A stretch of 64,000 nucleotides of DNA from Mesorhabditis belari (taxonomy: Eukaryota; Nematoda; Chromadorea; Rhabditida; Rhabditidae), in assembly GCA_958450365.1 (NCBI GenBank), contig CAUEEP010000742.1, positions 884,001-948,000 of the forward strand, given 5' to 3'. A model generated the notes under the pieces. That model searched no databases. It was not told the origin of the DNA and saw only the letters and a list, made by a program, of their open reading frames with translations. Of the stretch, positions 22,928 through 40,315 are shown one piece after another; the first letter of the stretch is position 1, and each line of letters begins with the position of its first letter. The translations under genes and the position numbers were made by a program.

Positions 22928-25900
22928 TCATATTTGACACAAACCTGATCCGAAAAAGGTGAATGTTAGCAGAGAAATGAGCGGAATCACCGAAAAAGTG
23001 TAGAAAATTTGTTTCCACTCACTGGTTGTACCCTGAAATTTGACTTTATTTTAAATAAAATAGATTTTAAATGACTTTAGCTTTAGAAATGTATATTTTT
23101 GAATAACCTACAATCGTTTTGAAGTGTTGCACGATGAGCGGGCAAGCCCATCGACCGACGAAACCTGAAAATTCGGATTTATAGAAGTAAAGCTTGGTTT
23201 TTTTTTTGTTTTAAATAATTAAACTCTTTACAAACTCTTTTCCTTGTTTACTGTTAGTAAAAACGTTCTTTTAAAACTCACCAATAGCATGCGTGAGACT
23301 CGTCAACGTGCCCACATGAGCTGGAGCCATTGACAAGAGAGAACAAACGAAACCTGTAAAAAAAGAAAACTGGATTCAATGTTGAAAATGAAGATTCGAA
23401 CCGGCAATCGAAATCCCAAAAGAGCTTGTGACAAGACAAAGCAATCCAATAGCCAACCACGGATTCGTGCAATCGGCAAAAGTAGCAATCGAGAAGAAAC
23501 CGATCACCAAACCGATGCAGGCTGAAAAAGATTGGTGTCTGGTATCTGGTAAGGAAAAATTTCGTTATTATAAATTAGTTTTATCACTTACAAACAGCTT
23601 GACTGATTCGAACGGCATGCGTCGGCGAGAGGCCGTTTCTTTTTGCTCGGTCGATCATCGTACTCCACGTGAATTTGGCGACAACTTGTGAGAGATGTGG
23701 AATCGCTGTTGTAAGACCATTCTAGAATATCGATTGAGTACTAAGTCTTTCACGCAAATTCATCTTCTAATTGAATAAGTCTAAAGTTACCAAATAAAAT
23801 AAGGGTTTTTTTTTTCATTTGCTATTTCATTTCATTCATTTGATCATTTCACTTGCAAATCACTTTCAAAAGTTTCTGAAAAGCTTTGTTTTAAAGTAGT
23901 CAACCTATAAAGATACTTAACCAAGTTCTAGAGCTTGTAAGTCAAACTAGAGGCAAGCTAGAAGCTAGATTAAGACCTGAAAAAGTTAAATCTGGCTCTA
24001 GTCTCTAGATCTTACCTTTTCTAGCAATTCTAGAACAAGCACTATCAAATTTTAACTCAAATAGATTCATTGTACTTGCTGGTTTATGATCTATTAATAC
24101 AAAATCTTTGATAAACAATACCTACCGTAAATACTGTAATAGTGCCCCACCCGCATAATGACGGTGCGGAGTGTTGCGTAGTCTAGCTTTGAACGAGTTT
24201 TTCTTGACACTGGTTTATGCTACAATGCACGCTTGGGTATCAAAAAATAGCTGAAATTCAGGGCTATTTTTTGATACCAAAAGCACATTTTTTGAAAGTA
24301 CGGACGCTTTGCAAAAAATGAAATACTCAAAAACTTTTGCGACTACGCGACTGTACGAGGGGGGTGGGGTACTATTACAGTATTTACGGTAAATACATCG
24401 TTAGCTTTATGTTATACTAAAGTAAATCCACAGTAGTCTTTAAGTGTTTCCCTTTTTCTCAATTTTTCTATCAACATCTCCTTTCCTCTTTAGTCAAAAC
24501 ATTCGCCTTTTCCCCTGTTTTCTTCTTCATCATATTTCTATCAAATTTTCATCAACAAACAAATAAAATTCTTCCCCTATATGCCAAAATGTTTTGCACA
24601 AAAAAAAGTTACTGTTTTTATCTATTTTTTTTACCTTTCTGCTGTTTATACTATCCCCTCGAAATGCAAAAAAAAATTTTACAATCAAAAAGATTCAATT
24701 CAAATTGTGATTTGTATTCTTTCAAGATTAAATCAATGACTTTTTAGTGACAAAATTGTACAGAAGCACTTTGAATCTTTGAAAAGTTAAGCATAGACCT
24801 TAACCTTTAGTAAGATTCTGTACTTTGCTTCTGTACTGGTAAACCAGTACAGAAGCAAAGTACAGAAGCTTTCTGCCAGTACAGAAGCAAAGTACAGAAC
24901 CTTCCTGCCAGTACAGAAGCAAAGTACAGAAGCTTCCTGCCAGTACAGAAGCAAAGTACAAAAGTTTCCAGCCACCCTTTGAACACTTTGCCTTGTAGCC
25001 AGCTCATGTAAAAGAATTTCTTATTAGAGCTTACTAGAAATAGGAAAATTGTTTTTAAAGTTTTTTTAAAGTATTACTTTGCTTTACTGGTAGTCTTTTC
25101 TATTTCACGTAACCTCTTGCTCTTTTTGAGAATCTTTGAATTGAATTTTGGTAGCTTTAAACAATCTTGACTTCTCATCAAAGTCATGCACCAACTTTTT
25201 TCACATTCATCAGTAGTACATCTTTGAAGAATGAAGGTATATACAATTGGATGAAAGTGATAACGAAATTGCCAGAAAACGACGCATAAAGTAACACCCA
25301 AATGGCGGCCGAGCGAAGAACATGACGAGTGGGAAAGGGGATCTAAAAAAAGGCATGAGATTGGGGAAAAGATGGGAAAGGATGGGAAAGGATGGGGAAA
25401 GCAATCGGGGAAACGATCGTGATATTTGGAGTTTGTTTTGATGAAATTTGAGAACTATTTTGCAAAGATTTAGTGAAAATACATTAATGACTTTTTGAAA
25501 GGGATCGCATCACAAAATCGTTCTCGAATCAAACTAACTATCGATGTTGATCGCTGTAAAAACGCTGTGAAAACGAGTTACCTTTTGCTTCTTTTGCTTT
25601 AGATGTTGTAGTTCACGAGACAAGTACTCTCTTTCTGCTTCACTCATCCAACGGGCAATCGACGGGGAATCCGATGCCAAATAGTTGAAAGCACCAATCC
25701 ATAAGAAACCAAAAAGAGCTGAAAATATGCTTAAATCTAAGAGAATGCTATCAAATAAATCTTACAGCTTTATTTGATAGCATTCTCAAGTTCGGAAGGC
25801 TTACTTTGCAGTAAACAGTTTCAAACTTTGACTTTCAGATTATCTGATTGACTTATCCAAGAAAGAAAATCTTGTATTTAACACTTACAGTACTGGACAA

Positions 25901-28260
25901 TGAAATATGAAATATTTGAAAAAAAGATCGTCACTTTCGCGCGTCTGTAACTCCCTTGTCTTTGAGTTCTTGAAAGTTTTTGAAAATAAAATTCTCGGGA
26001 TTTATGTATGATATAAAGACTTTATTTAGAAAGAAATAAAGTGCGATGATAAGTAGTAGATAAGTATGATAAGGCTTATGACAAGTAGATAAGTATGATA
26101 AGGCTTATGATAAGTAGTAGATAAGTATGATAAGGCTTATGACAAGTAGTAGATAAGTATGATAAGGCTTATGACAAGTAGATAAGTATGATAAGGCTTA
26201 TGATAAGTAGTAGATAAGTATGATAAGGCTTATGACAAGTAGTAGATAAGTATGATAAGGCTTATGACAAGTAGTAGATAAGTATGATAAGGCTTATGAT
26301 AAGTAGATAAGTATGATAAGGCTTATGATAAGTAGTAGATACAGTACTGGACAATGAAATATGATATTTGAAAAACGATCGTCACTTTCGCGCGTCTGTA
26401 ACTCCCTTGTCTTTGCGTTTAAACTATTAGTGTTATACATTTTCTGAAAGCTCTTTTCAAGGCCTACACAATGGTAATATTAATATTTAGAAATACGGTA
26501 AAGACAAGGGAGTTATAGACGCGCGAAAGTGACGATCTTTTTTCAAATATCATATTTCATTGTCCAGTAGTGTACATTACCTCTTTCAAAGCTTACCGGA
26601 AATATAGTAAACGGCCGGCCATCCAAGTGAACTCTGACAGAGAGCAGCTGACAACGGAACACCAAGAATGCCCGCAACTTGATAGCCAATCGAATAGATT
26701 GCACCTAAAGGTTTATCAAAATTCTTTAGCCTTGTTTAAGATCTACTTTGTGATGAAAAATCAACCTTTCTTGGCGCATTGGATTCTTCATTTACATAGC
26801 TACACCAGATTTTTGATGCTTTAGAAACAAAGGAAGCTTTAGAAAAAAGTTATTGCACCTGCTGAAGCTTTCTCGTTCAACGGAATCCACCGAACCATCA
26901 ACGCGTTTTGCGCTGGTAAGAAAAACGCCTAAAATTGTGATTATGAATTGGAAATGAATGACTAAATAGTAAAGATCAATCTTTACTATTTAGTGAGTCA
27001 GATCAAAGACTCACTTCTCCCAAACCCATCCCAAAACGAAGGAGAATTGCTAAAATTGGAACTCGCTTGTTGAATTTTGAAGCAATTGGGAAGAGAACGT
27101 TGCAGAGTGACATCAGTGCTGAAAAATTACGTTCATTGGCTTTACAAAGTTTTCCATTGTTGGATATTGGCTACTGTTTTAGGATTTGTTAATTCCACAA
27201 AGCAAAACAAACCCATTGACACAAGCAATATCCGTGTAACCGATCGTCGATCCGACGCAATTCCGCCCGGCAAAACAGCGAGAAGACCACCCAAAAAAGC
27301 TGCTCCTTTTACATATGACTGCCATTGCTCTGACCACAACAATTCACCCTAAACAAATCTCTATATTCGATACTACTACAGTTTATGGTATCTTCAAGTT
27401 TATTTCAATTCTACAACAATCTCACCCCATAGTCGACAACTAAAATTCTATTAATAATCTTAACATTTCAGAAGACAAAGAAAAATTGTATTTAACTACT
27501 TCAGATCTTGAGATGCTTTGATCTTGAGATCTTGAGATGCTTGAGATCTTGAGATGCTTGAGATGCTTGAGATGCTTGAGATGCTTTGATCTTGAGATCT
27601 TGAGATCTTGAGATGCTTGAGATGCTTGAGATGCTTGAGATGCTTTTTATGGTATCTTTCAAGTTTATTCTCTACAACCATCTCACCCCATAGTCGACAA
27701 CTAAAGCCGTTGTGTCGGCATGACATTGCTCGTGCTCTCTTGTCACCTCCATCAACAAGACTGATTCGTTGCTAAATGTAATCGATACTCAAATTCTTTC
27801 CTTATCTCACTCATAAGCTGAATGAGTGGCTTCTAGAGCAACTGCCGTCGAGTTGACCATGCAAGTGATCGTGATACCAACATTCGTTGTCAATAATGCC
27901 ATACAAGCCGTACCCGACATTAGCATCAATAAAACATGAAGGCGACGAGAGTGTGGATGAAGGAGACCTAAACACGAGTTGTTTTAAAAAGATATTATAA
28001 AGTTCTAGTGCTTTGTATCAATGCAAATTTAGGCGTTAGGCTTATGGCTTCTCGAATTCTGCCACCTTTTCTCGAAACAACCGTAATCTTGTCTCTATTT
28101 TCCTCGAATCGATCTACTTTTGGTTTAGACTAGCTATAAGCTCAGAAGTTCTGGCTATTGATCTGATATCGGTCGATAATCGTCGATAACCAAGTGTACT
28201 CCATACTGACATGGGGAAATTCCAACCCGAACCTAATTCCACTTTCGTTTTCTCAGCCAT
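22928..28260 (-). CDS. SLC17-type major facilitator transporter
   Basis: Exons on the minus strand: 28260-28233, 27967-27811, 27771-27687, 27348-27213, 27118-27015, 26928-26859, 26704-26597, 25718-25582, 25342-25220, 23721-23592, 23521-23402, 23353-23282, 23164-23112, 23032-22928; these total 475 residues in phase. The first span (RRLHVLLMLMSGTACMALL) and ITCMVNSTAVA are followed by a loop, then VLPGGIASDRRSVTR, the conserved MFS loop, and RFGMGLGEAFFLPAQNALM. Later come the cytoplasmic loop MSEAEREYLSRELQ, NGLTTAIPHLSQVVAKF, and the C-terminal FGSGLCQI. This pattern matches the SLC17 family (sialin, vesicular glutamate and Na-phosphate carriers), so the protein should move organic or inorganic anions across a membrane; the substrate is unknown. 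About seven residues expected between FFKD and NGLTTA were not found, perhaps a micro-exon in the 1.5-kb intron. Two donors are GTTCG. Confidence 0.85.
24123..24391. mobile_element. MITE, family C (TACCGTAAA ends)
   Basis: The left end TACCGTAAATACTGTAATAG and right end CTATTACAGTATTTACGGTA are inverted copies. The inner part has GCGTAGTCTA. Related copies are at 55575-55843 and, as a left half only, near 56016. It lies inside the 1.5-kb intron of the transporter gene. Confidence 0.82.
24816..24975. repeat. 25-bp perfect palindrome followed by tandem copies of one arm
   Basis: 24816-24840 and 24843-24867 are perfect reverse complements separated by two bases. The right arm unit (GTACAGAAGCAAAGTACAGA) then recurs at about 36-base spacing up to 24975. 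It lies in the transporter gene's long intron. Confidence 0.88.
25887..26574. mobile_element. MITE carrying an internal GATA-rich satellite
   Basis: The end sequence CAGTACTGGACAATGAAATA occurs at 25888, again as a direct copy at 26342, and inverted at 26553-26574. The shared internal block GATCGTCACTTTCGCGCGTC follows each. Between 26040 and 26340 a GATAAGTAGTAGATAAGTAT unit is repeated about ten times. It lies in the intron between transporter exons 26597 and 25718. Confidence 0.78.
27446..28142. repeat. Segmental duplication, copy 1 (contains transporter exons 2 and 3)
   Basis: It matches 30838-31455 at almost every base outside the internal 9-bp repeat. It includes the transporter exons at 27967-27811 and 27771-27687 with their splice sites. 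An array of GCTTGAGAT units (about 27503-27640) differs in copy number between the two blocks. Confidence 0.9.
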
Positions 28261-30837
28261 CTCTTGGCTAATTGTTCTGATATTTTGTCTACAAATAGAA
28301 ATCGACATTTTCAGCTTTTAGAAAAAATTTCAGAGTAATCGACCACAAAATCGGCAAAGAAAACGAAAGTGGAATAACTGGAATAGAGAAGAACTCCATA
28401 CCGTAATTGCCTGTAATAGAAGAGCACTTGAGAAAGAGAGAGAAAACGATATTAGAACGATGAGAGGACAGTACAGCCATTGCCGTAGTACTCTAGTTTC
28501 TACATTTTATTCTTTGTCCATCTGTGTTCTATATTTTGTCTTTGTCCATCTGTGTTCTTTTACTGTCAAAAGATACCTTTATCTCCTCTTTGTTCTCCTT
28601 TCAACAGCTCCACGTCTTTAGCCATGTTTCTTCGGCTAAAATTGTTAGAGAAATACAAAACGTTAAGGAAAAGAAAACAAAATCTGGAAGAAAGTCTTGA
28701 AAAAAAATGAAAAACTCAGCAATTTCTGAAAATGGCTCGTTACCATGGAGGCAAAAGGCTAAATTTGAGATTTCAGAAAACTAAATTCTCAATTTCTGAA
28801 ATTCTCATTAGAAATTGAAAATTGAAAATTTTTTCATTGTCCTAAGTGTTTTGAATAGAAAAACGTGAATCTAAATACAAATTGAGGGGATTTTCTTTAG
28901 AAAAATGATCGCTCTCTGTTTCGTATCTCCGGTCAAATCTATTATTTTCAATTTTTCTTTTCTCTAGAAAAAGTGCGCAAAAATCTAGTTGATAATATTT
29001 CATTTCCTGGTCGACAATTGTTGAGTTGAGAACTGACAAACGTTGACAAATTGACTATTGATTTATTGAGAAATTGACAAAAGAAAAAAGAAAAAAAGAA
29101 AAAAAGAATTTCCGAAGTTAATTTAGAAATCTTTAAGCAAGAGTCGTTAAAGCTCTGGCACAAAGAAATTTGAGTCAAAAATTTTGATGATACTTTTAAA
29201 GAAGAGAAATAAGTATAGTTTTAAAGCTAAATTTTATAAAAGTTAAAGTTAAAAACATAATGTTTTTCTTAAATACCGTTTTTTCTCTAATAGCAGTGCA
29301 TTCCGGTGAGCCGAGTTGGTCACTATTTTACGGTTCCCAAGCTTTCCCAGAAGTCCAACACTCAAATCCCCCACTAGATCTCATCGTCAGCTACATTTTC
29401 CGACCCCACATCGATCGGTTCTGATAAGCGGTTCTCGAGATTTCGAGGAATTTAGGTGAGGCTCTGGGTGCACTACTATTGGAGAGAAGACGGTATGTTA
29501 TTCCAGGTTAGGCTAGTAGATCAGACTGATCTATAGACTGATCTGTCTATGTTATAGACAATCTTGAGATTTAACCGATTCTGCGACAGCCTATAAATGC
29601 AAAATTTATAATTAATTTAAGATTACAGAAAGACGAGCTAATTCAACTTGAACTTTTTCTTTAGAATTTATTTACATAATTCAACTTTTCTGTTGACTTT
29701 TGTTATTGGTTTTTATAGTTTTCCTGCTTTCTATCTACATATTTCTAATTTAATTCTAATTTAGAAGAAGCCGAAGAAGTGCCTGGTCAAATGTTGCGAT
29801 CTGTTGAAGCCTGTTGCGATCAAATGAAGAAAAGTTTGCCGTTCAATTCGAGAACTTCCAAACGTCAAAAAAAGCACCAGCAGAAATACTATAAAATGAT
29901 CGGAATGGTTCTACGAGTGAACAACGAGAGAGAGAGAGAGAGAGAGAAAAAAAATAAAGAATAAAGGATGAATGGAGGTGCTGGCGATTTTCTTTGATAC
30001 ACGAACAATGAATCATAATGCTTTACAAACATGGAGATTTGGGGAATCTAGAAAAAAAAAACTACAAAATCACAATACAAAGAAGAAGAGCTGCGAAAAG
30101 GAGCGTAAGTTTTTGAATGAACTGAATCTCAAGATCGGCTACGACACCTAAATTTCATCAGTGAATAAATGGGAATTTTGAGTTTGAGCTCAGCCTTTGA
30201 GGATTGGTCTGAAGTTTAGTTTAGACTTAGGCAACTCAAAAAAAAAAAAGTATATTCATAAAGTAATATAATAAATTTTTATTGTAATAATTCAATTTGG
30301 TTTATTTTAAATTTTACAAAAGAAAGTCTTTTCTTTTGGTTTAAATTGAAATCAAAAAATGAATAATCAGCTCAAGAAATGGATACTATACGAATATAAA
30401 TTGCACCATAAAAAAAAAAAAAACGAAAAAGAGTGGTGAAACAAAGAAATATTCCCTTTGCAAAAAGCGGTGTTTTGAAAGCGGAGAATGGATTGGGAAA
30501 AGAGGGAAAAGATGATCCTTTTTCGAGGAGAGATTGGAGGAAAACGAGAGAGAGAGAGAACATTCCCAGCTCTTTCTCTTTCTTTAAGCCCCTTTCCTCT
30601 TCTTCAAACATTTTCTATGGTCAGCAAATCAAGCAAAGCTTCAAAAAGCTCCTTGAAACCATTAAAACCCTCAAATACATCATCATCATTATCATCATTG
30701 CGCAATTATGAGTAAGTTTTTGAAATACGGCCAGAAATTTGATTACTTTATGCTCAAAACTGTTACCGTTCTCTGAGACTTTAAATCGATTTTTGGATGA
30801 ATTTTTAAAAGATAAAAGCTTGTCAAAACTTGTCATG
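28261..30837. other. Upstream region of the transporter gene; no supported gene
   Basis: Several short open frames exist, for example a 54-codon frame from ATG at 29260 (MFFLNTVFSLIAVHSGEPSW) and a frame ending in a GAGA repeat at 29779-29964. None has a family signature or supported splicing. The strand near 30430-30610 is low-complexity. Confidence 0.35.
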
Positions 30838-31455
30838 TCCTATTGATAATCTTAACATTTCAGAAGACAAAGAAAAATTGTATTTAACTACTTCAGATCT
30901 TGAGATGCTTTGATCTTGAGATCTTGAGATTTGAGATGCTTGAGATGCTTGAGATGCTTTTTATGGTATCTTTCAAGTTTATTCTCTACAACCATCTCAC
31001 CCCATAGTCGACAACTAAAGCCGCTGTGTCGGCATGACATTGCTCGTGCTCTCTTGTCACCTCCATCAACAAGACTGATTCATTGCTAAATCTAATCGAT
31101 ACTCAAATTCTTTCCTTATCTCACTCATAAGCTGAATGAGCGGCTTCTAGAGCAACTGCCGTCGAGTTGACCATGCAAGTGATCGTGATACCAACATTCG
31201 TTGTCAATAATGCCATACAAGCCGTACCCGACATTAGCATCAATAAAACATGAAGGCGACGAGAGTGTGGATGAAGGAGACCTAAACACGAGTTGTTTTA
31301 AAAAGATATTATAAAGTTCTAGTGCTTTGTATCAATGCAAATTTAGGCGTTAGGCTTATGGCTTCTCGAATCCTGCCACCTTTTCTCGAAACAACCGTAA
31401 TCTTGTCCATATTTTCCTCGAATCTATCTACTTTTGGTTTAGACTAGCTATAAGC
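30838..31455. repeat. Segmental duplication, copy 2 (orphan transporter exons)
   Basis: It repeats the block at 27446-28142, including intact copies of transporter exons 2 and 3, but not exon 1 or later exons. The exons cannot make a protein alone. Near-identity implies a recent event. Confidence 0.9.
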
Positions 31456-31716
31456 TGATACCAACATTCATTGTCAATAATGCCATACAAGCCGTACCCG
31501 ACATTAGCATTGGTAAAACAGTGTGGATGGCCAGAAATTTGATTACTTTATGCTCAAAGCTGTTACCGTTCTCTGAGACTTTAGATATAGATTTTTGGAT
31601 AAATTTTTTAAAGATAAAAACTTGTCAAACCTTGTCATGTTCTATTGATAATCTTAACATTTCAGAAGACAAAAAGAAAAATAGTATTTAACTTCTTCAG
31701 ATCTTGAGATGCTTTT
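31456..31716. repeat. Chimeric partial third copy
   Basis: A 60-base piece of transporter exon 2 (CCATACAAGCCGTACCCGAC) is joined to a repeat of 30728-30900 (GGCCAGAAATTTGATTACTT and the following LTR-free sequence). The junction near 31526 shows that the duplication array was rearranged. Confidence 0.8.
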
Positions 31717-31929
31717 AACTTTTTCAAGTCTTAAAGTCGGCAAACACTTTGGCGAACATTTTCTTTCATTTTAAAGAAAGTCTATCAATTTTTGATTTCA
31801 ATCTAAGCACATCGAGATTCTTTCGATCGTTCTTTGACGGTCAAAGACGTCTTTGTCTTTATTTTTTTTTTCTACAAAACAAATAAACGAAAAGCAATCA
31901 CATTTCATTGTCATTTCATTTATTCAAAT

Positions 31930-34269
31930 CTAATATTTCGCCACTTTCTTGCACACTCCATTCAGGGAATTCGCATCACATTGAAGATCGTCCCATTTCG
32001 TCAAATAGTCCGCGTCATTCTTGAACTCACCTGAGAAAACCGATGTGTAGACCTGAGAATTGAGCAAATTCAAAAATTATTAAAAAAAACAAGTATACTT
32101 GAATGGTGAACTTTCAAAAATTCACTCAAAACGCACTTGCGAGCCTTAGATTCATTTTTTTCACAAACCTGGAGACAATTCTGAATCCCTTTACCATCGT
32201 CTGGTTGACCAAGGGCCCACGTGGTGAAATTGAATGGTGCTCCATCAATCCAACGCCAATCCTGCGGATTCGGGCCCGTCTGAAAAGCGGGTGAAGAAGT
32301 TAATGGATTGAATAAAAGCAAAAGAGTACAGTAGTTTTCAAAAGTTTACGCTTTAGTTGAGGGAAAACACACGCTAAACTCCAGTCAAAGTATCGTAATT
32401 TCAGGCTTTTGCTTTTTTCAACATTTTGCAACCCGCTCGCTTAATACCTGATTTTTCTGGGTGGTCAACTTGTCGCCTTGACGCAGTCGGGAGCGCGCTT
32501 GTCTACAGCCCATAAGATCCAGGTTCGATCCCCTGTAGTGCCACTGCGGCTTGTTTTTGGATTCTTTTTCTTTCAAATACCACAACTACAATGGATTCTA
32601 AGGTTTTCTAAAGAAAGCTTTATTGATCGAAACACGGCCATGCCCGTACAGACGGACGGGCAGACACTGATCTTTTATATAGTGATATACGAAGACGCAC
32701 CCTCACTCCACCTGTCCACGTTTGCCACTCCACTTTCCCGAGTTTCATGTTGGTGGTGGCGATCTCTGAAAGTTTCTTCTTTAATTATCCCCTTTCCCAC
32801 AAACCATTCACTATTCGATTCTCTTCGTCCGAGGTGATCGAGGTGAGAATCCCGCCAGCACTCCGACAAGCCGTGTCCGCCTCGTTCCACGTCATCCCGT
32901 TTGTGCTGCCCACAACCTAACATTTACATCACGTGTTACAAAAGTCAAAGAATAGCTCGAACTTTCGAACTGGATAACGAACCTTGTAACAGGCTTTAAG
33001 CTGTTTCGCGTAGAACCATTCTGTATCACATGGAGCATCGCATTGAACACTCTGAATGCATTTAAGAAACGACAAGGACTATTTGAAGTCTCTTCAATTC
33101 TTAACCTCATATTTTCCGACACACGCTAATGGCTTTTGCTCATTCCACGCTGCGACTCGCCATTTCCCGTCCTGAAGCTGAGCGACGATATTCCCAGAAC
33201 CGTTGACACCTACAAGATTTTGACTGGTAACTTTTCGATTTCCTTTTCACCTATGATTTTTAAACTGGAACCTAGGAGCTGTAAGCCCGGCAAGGCAAGG
33301 AGTAAGGCAAGGCCAGGGTCTGCCAGACCAAGAGACTTAGAGACTTCTTGAAGGCTAAGTCTGCAGCAATGCCAGGTCAGATCAAGCCTACAGCCTTTAA
33401 ACAACCCCAACTCTCCACCTACCGGTCATAAAATTTGTGTAGTCCGCTGGTGATCCGTCAGCCCAACGAATCGTCGATCCATCGTAGTAGCCACCAAGCC
33501 AGAAAGCGTCCGCACTTGGGAGTTGGGCCTGAAAACTCGCTTTGGTAAGGAGATCTGGATCTATTGAACCCCGAGAACATATCGAGCTCGATCAAGAAGG
33601 ATTTGATTGTCGAAAGCGTTGTGGACAGAGGCTGCGAAAGAGTTGATACTGCAATTGGGGATTATTGGGGAATTGAGCTTGGATCCAAGTTAAGTCAAGC
33701 TTTGCCTGAACATTGATTCTAAGCTTTTGATTTGGGCAAAGATTATCCGCATTCTACCTCTCGCAGTACTCCTCCGCTCGTGCATACGTTGTCGCTAGTT
33801 CGAGCACGGAAAAACAGCCATCCCCTTGTGAGTTGTTCACTGAGTTTTTTGGGCAAAATGCCACGCAAAAACCTCAAGTTTTTCATTCACTCGAAACATT
33901 TCATTCAATAACCTGTGAAGAGGAAAACCAAGATCAAGAAACGCATTGCAAAAAGCGGGAAAAGACAATAACTTTTTCTTATCACTTTCCCATTTAAAGC
34001 TTGTCTCTTGTACTTGGAGAGAGACTGGGAAAGGGTAATAAATGGAATTTATCAATGGGAAATAGAGTTTGAAAAAAATTAGATGCATCACTCGATACAG
34101 AACAGAAAAGAACGTGATGCTGGTGCAGCTCTTGTGATGCTCTTGTGATGCTGGTGCAGCTCTCTAAAAGTTTAGGCCAATTAAATCCGAGTAAAATTGG
34201 TAGACTCAATAAAATGAATACCTCCAATCGATTGCCCGGTTCCGAAAACCCCTGGGTACAAATTTACAG
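31930..34269 (-). CDS. Secreted protein with two C-type lectin domains
   Basis: Minus-strand exons 34269-34222, 33824-33758, 33648-33579, 33528-33423, 33209-33106, 33051-32983, 32916-32805, 32765-32707, 32279-32169 and 32052-31930 encode 290 residues in phase. Domain 1 starts GDGCFSVLELATTYARAEEY, continues with DAFWLGGYYDGSTIRWADG and ends WNEQKPLACVGKYE. Domain 2 starts CDAPCDTEWFYAKQLKACYK, continues with MTWNEADTACRSAGGILTSI and WRWIDGAPFNFTTWALGQPD, and ends KWDDLQCD then NGVCKK. C-lectin proteins of this kind are secreted in nematodes and often respond to microbes. Neither domain shows a clean EPN or QPD-WND calcium set: domain 2 has QPDD, domain 1 lacks it. The signal-peptide exon upstream of 34269 was not identified. 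Donors after exons ending 33579 and 32983 are GTTC. Confidence 0.87.
32470..32560 (+). repeat. tRNA-like SINE head in lectin intron
   Basis: GACGCAGTCGGGAGCGCGC resembles a D arm and GGTTCGATCCC (32522-32532) is a perfect B box. The anticodon stem is poor. It lies in the intron between lectin exons 32707 and 32279. Confidence 0.5.
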
Positions 34270-35051
34270 CTGAATATCTTTACCATCTACAAAGGACTGG
34301 CGTAAATGACTGACGAGGTGTTCTCCGTGCGTGCGCGTAATCGCTCTCAATCTGGCAAACCGCTCTTGTATAAGAAGCTTTCCTTTTGGATTTTTTTTTC
34401 CTTTAATTTGGGTATATTTTTGCGACAAATTTCACACCCCGTTAAACCATTGCTTTACTTAAAAAAGCAGCTGAGAACAAGGCAAAAGAGAAGTACAATA
34501 GTTGACAATGATTAATGGAATGATATGAAAAAGGATTATCCGATTTGCCAGACACAATCTCTTGCCAAAAAATATGATCATATTAGACAATGCTGAGGTT
34601 TGAATGAGAAAGGGGATTCAAATGTCTTCACATGAATTTAAAAGCACTAACTTTTGACTTTAAAAGCACTAACTTTCCGCTTTTCACACGAGCACGACTC
34701 TATTTCGCTTTTTTCATATAAAAACATATGAAAGTATGATTTTCATGATATAATTCTACCCTTTTACCCCATTTTCAGTTCGATTTTCAGTTGCGATTGA
34801 TCTCTCCAACCGCCCATTAATCCTCCTCCAAATCCCCCAGCTTCCCCTTGTTTCCAAACTCTCGCCCAAATCATCAATCTCGATCTCAAATCCCATTTTG
34901 AAACATCGATTATGGCTTTTTACAGTTTTTAAACACATTTCTCATTACAAATAATTGATTGAATCTAAGAATGAAATAAATCTCAATTTTTACAGTTTAA
35001 CTTCAATTGTCTCCTCTTGAATTTCCCCCATTTCTAAATGTAAACTCACAA
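34270..35051. other. Intergenic region between divergent lectin and DUF229 genes
   Basis: It should hold the missing first lectin exon and both promoters. No convincing signal-peptide exon is seen on the minus strand. Confidence 0.35.
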
Positions 35052-39975
<4,924 letters not shown>

Positions 39976-40315
39976 AGTTATCTTTGAACAAATTCAAAGT
40001 TTGATTTTATTTGATTTGATTTGATTTGATTTGATTTTTAATCTATTTTATTAGCTGACAGTACTTGTAAAGTACTGTAATTTTTGAGTGTGATTTTTGA
40101 AAGTGTTTTAGTGAAATTTGTTTCATTTCAATTGTTCGCAAATCTTCTTGTACTTGGGTAACTTTTAACAATTCAAATAAATATTACTACTTTGCGTGTA
40201 CTAGACAATTTTGTGTTTAGTGGAAAAGCTCTTGTTTTCTTTGTTCTAACACATCACTCAAAACTCTTCATTCGCACATTTCCATTCTGTATTTACAAAC
40301 AATCAAATCCCAAAA

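Noticed and set aside
24787..25007. Repeated LYFASVLA-type peptide frames
   Set aside because: They come from a tandem array inside a transporter intron, with no support for translation.
25110..25150. Exon LPKFNSKILKKSKR as the missing transporter segment
   Set aside because: The donor leaves the wrong phase for the next exon, so it was left out of the model.
29260..29424. 54-codon frame starting MFFLNTVFSLIAVHSGEPSW
   Set aside because: It has a weakly signal-like start but no family, no splicing and no conserved context, so it was not called as a gene.
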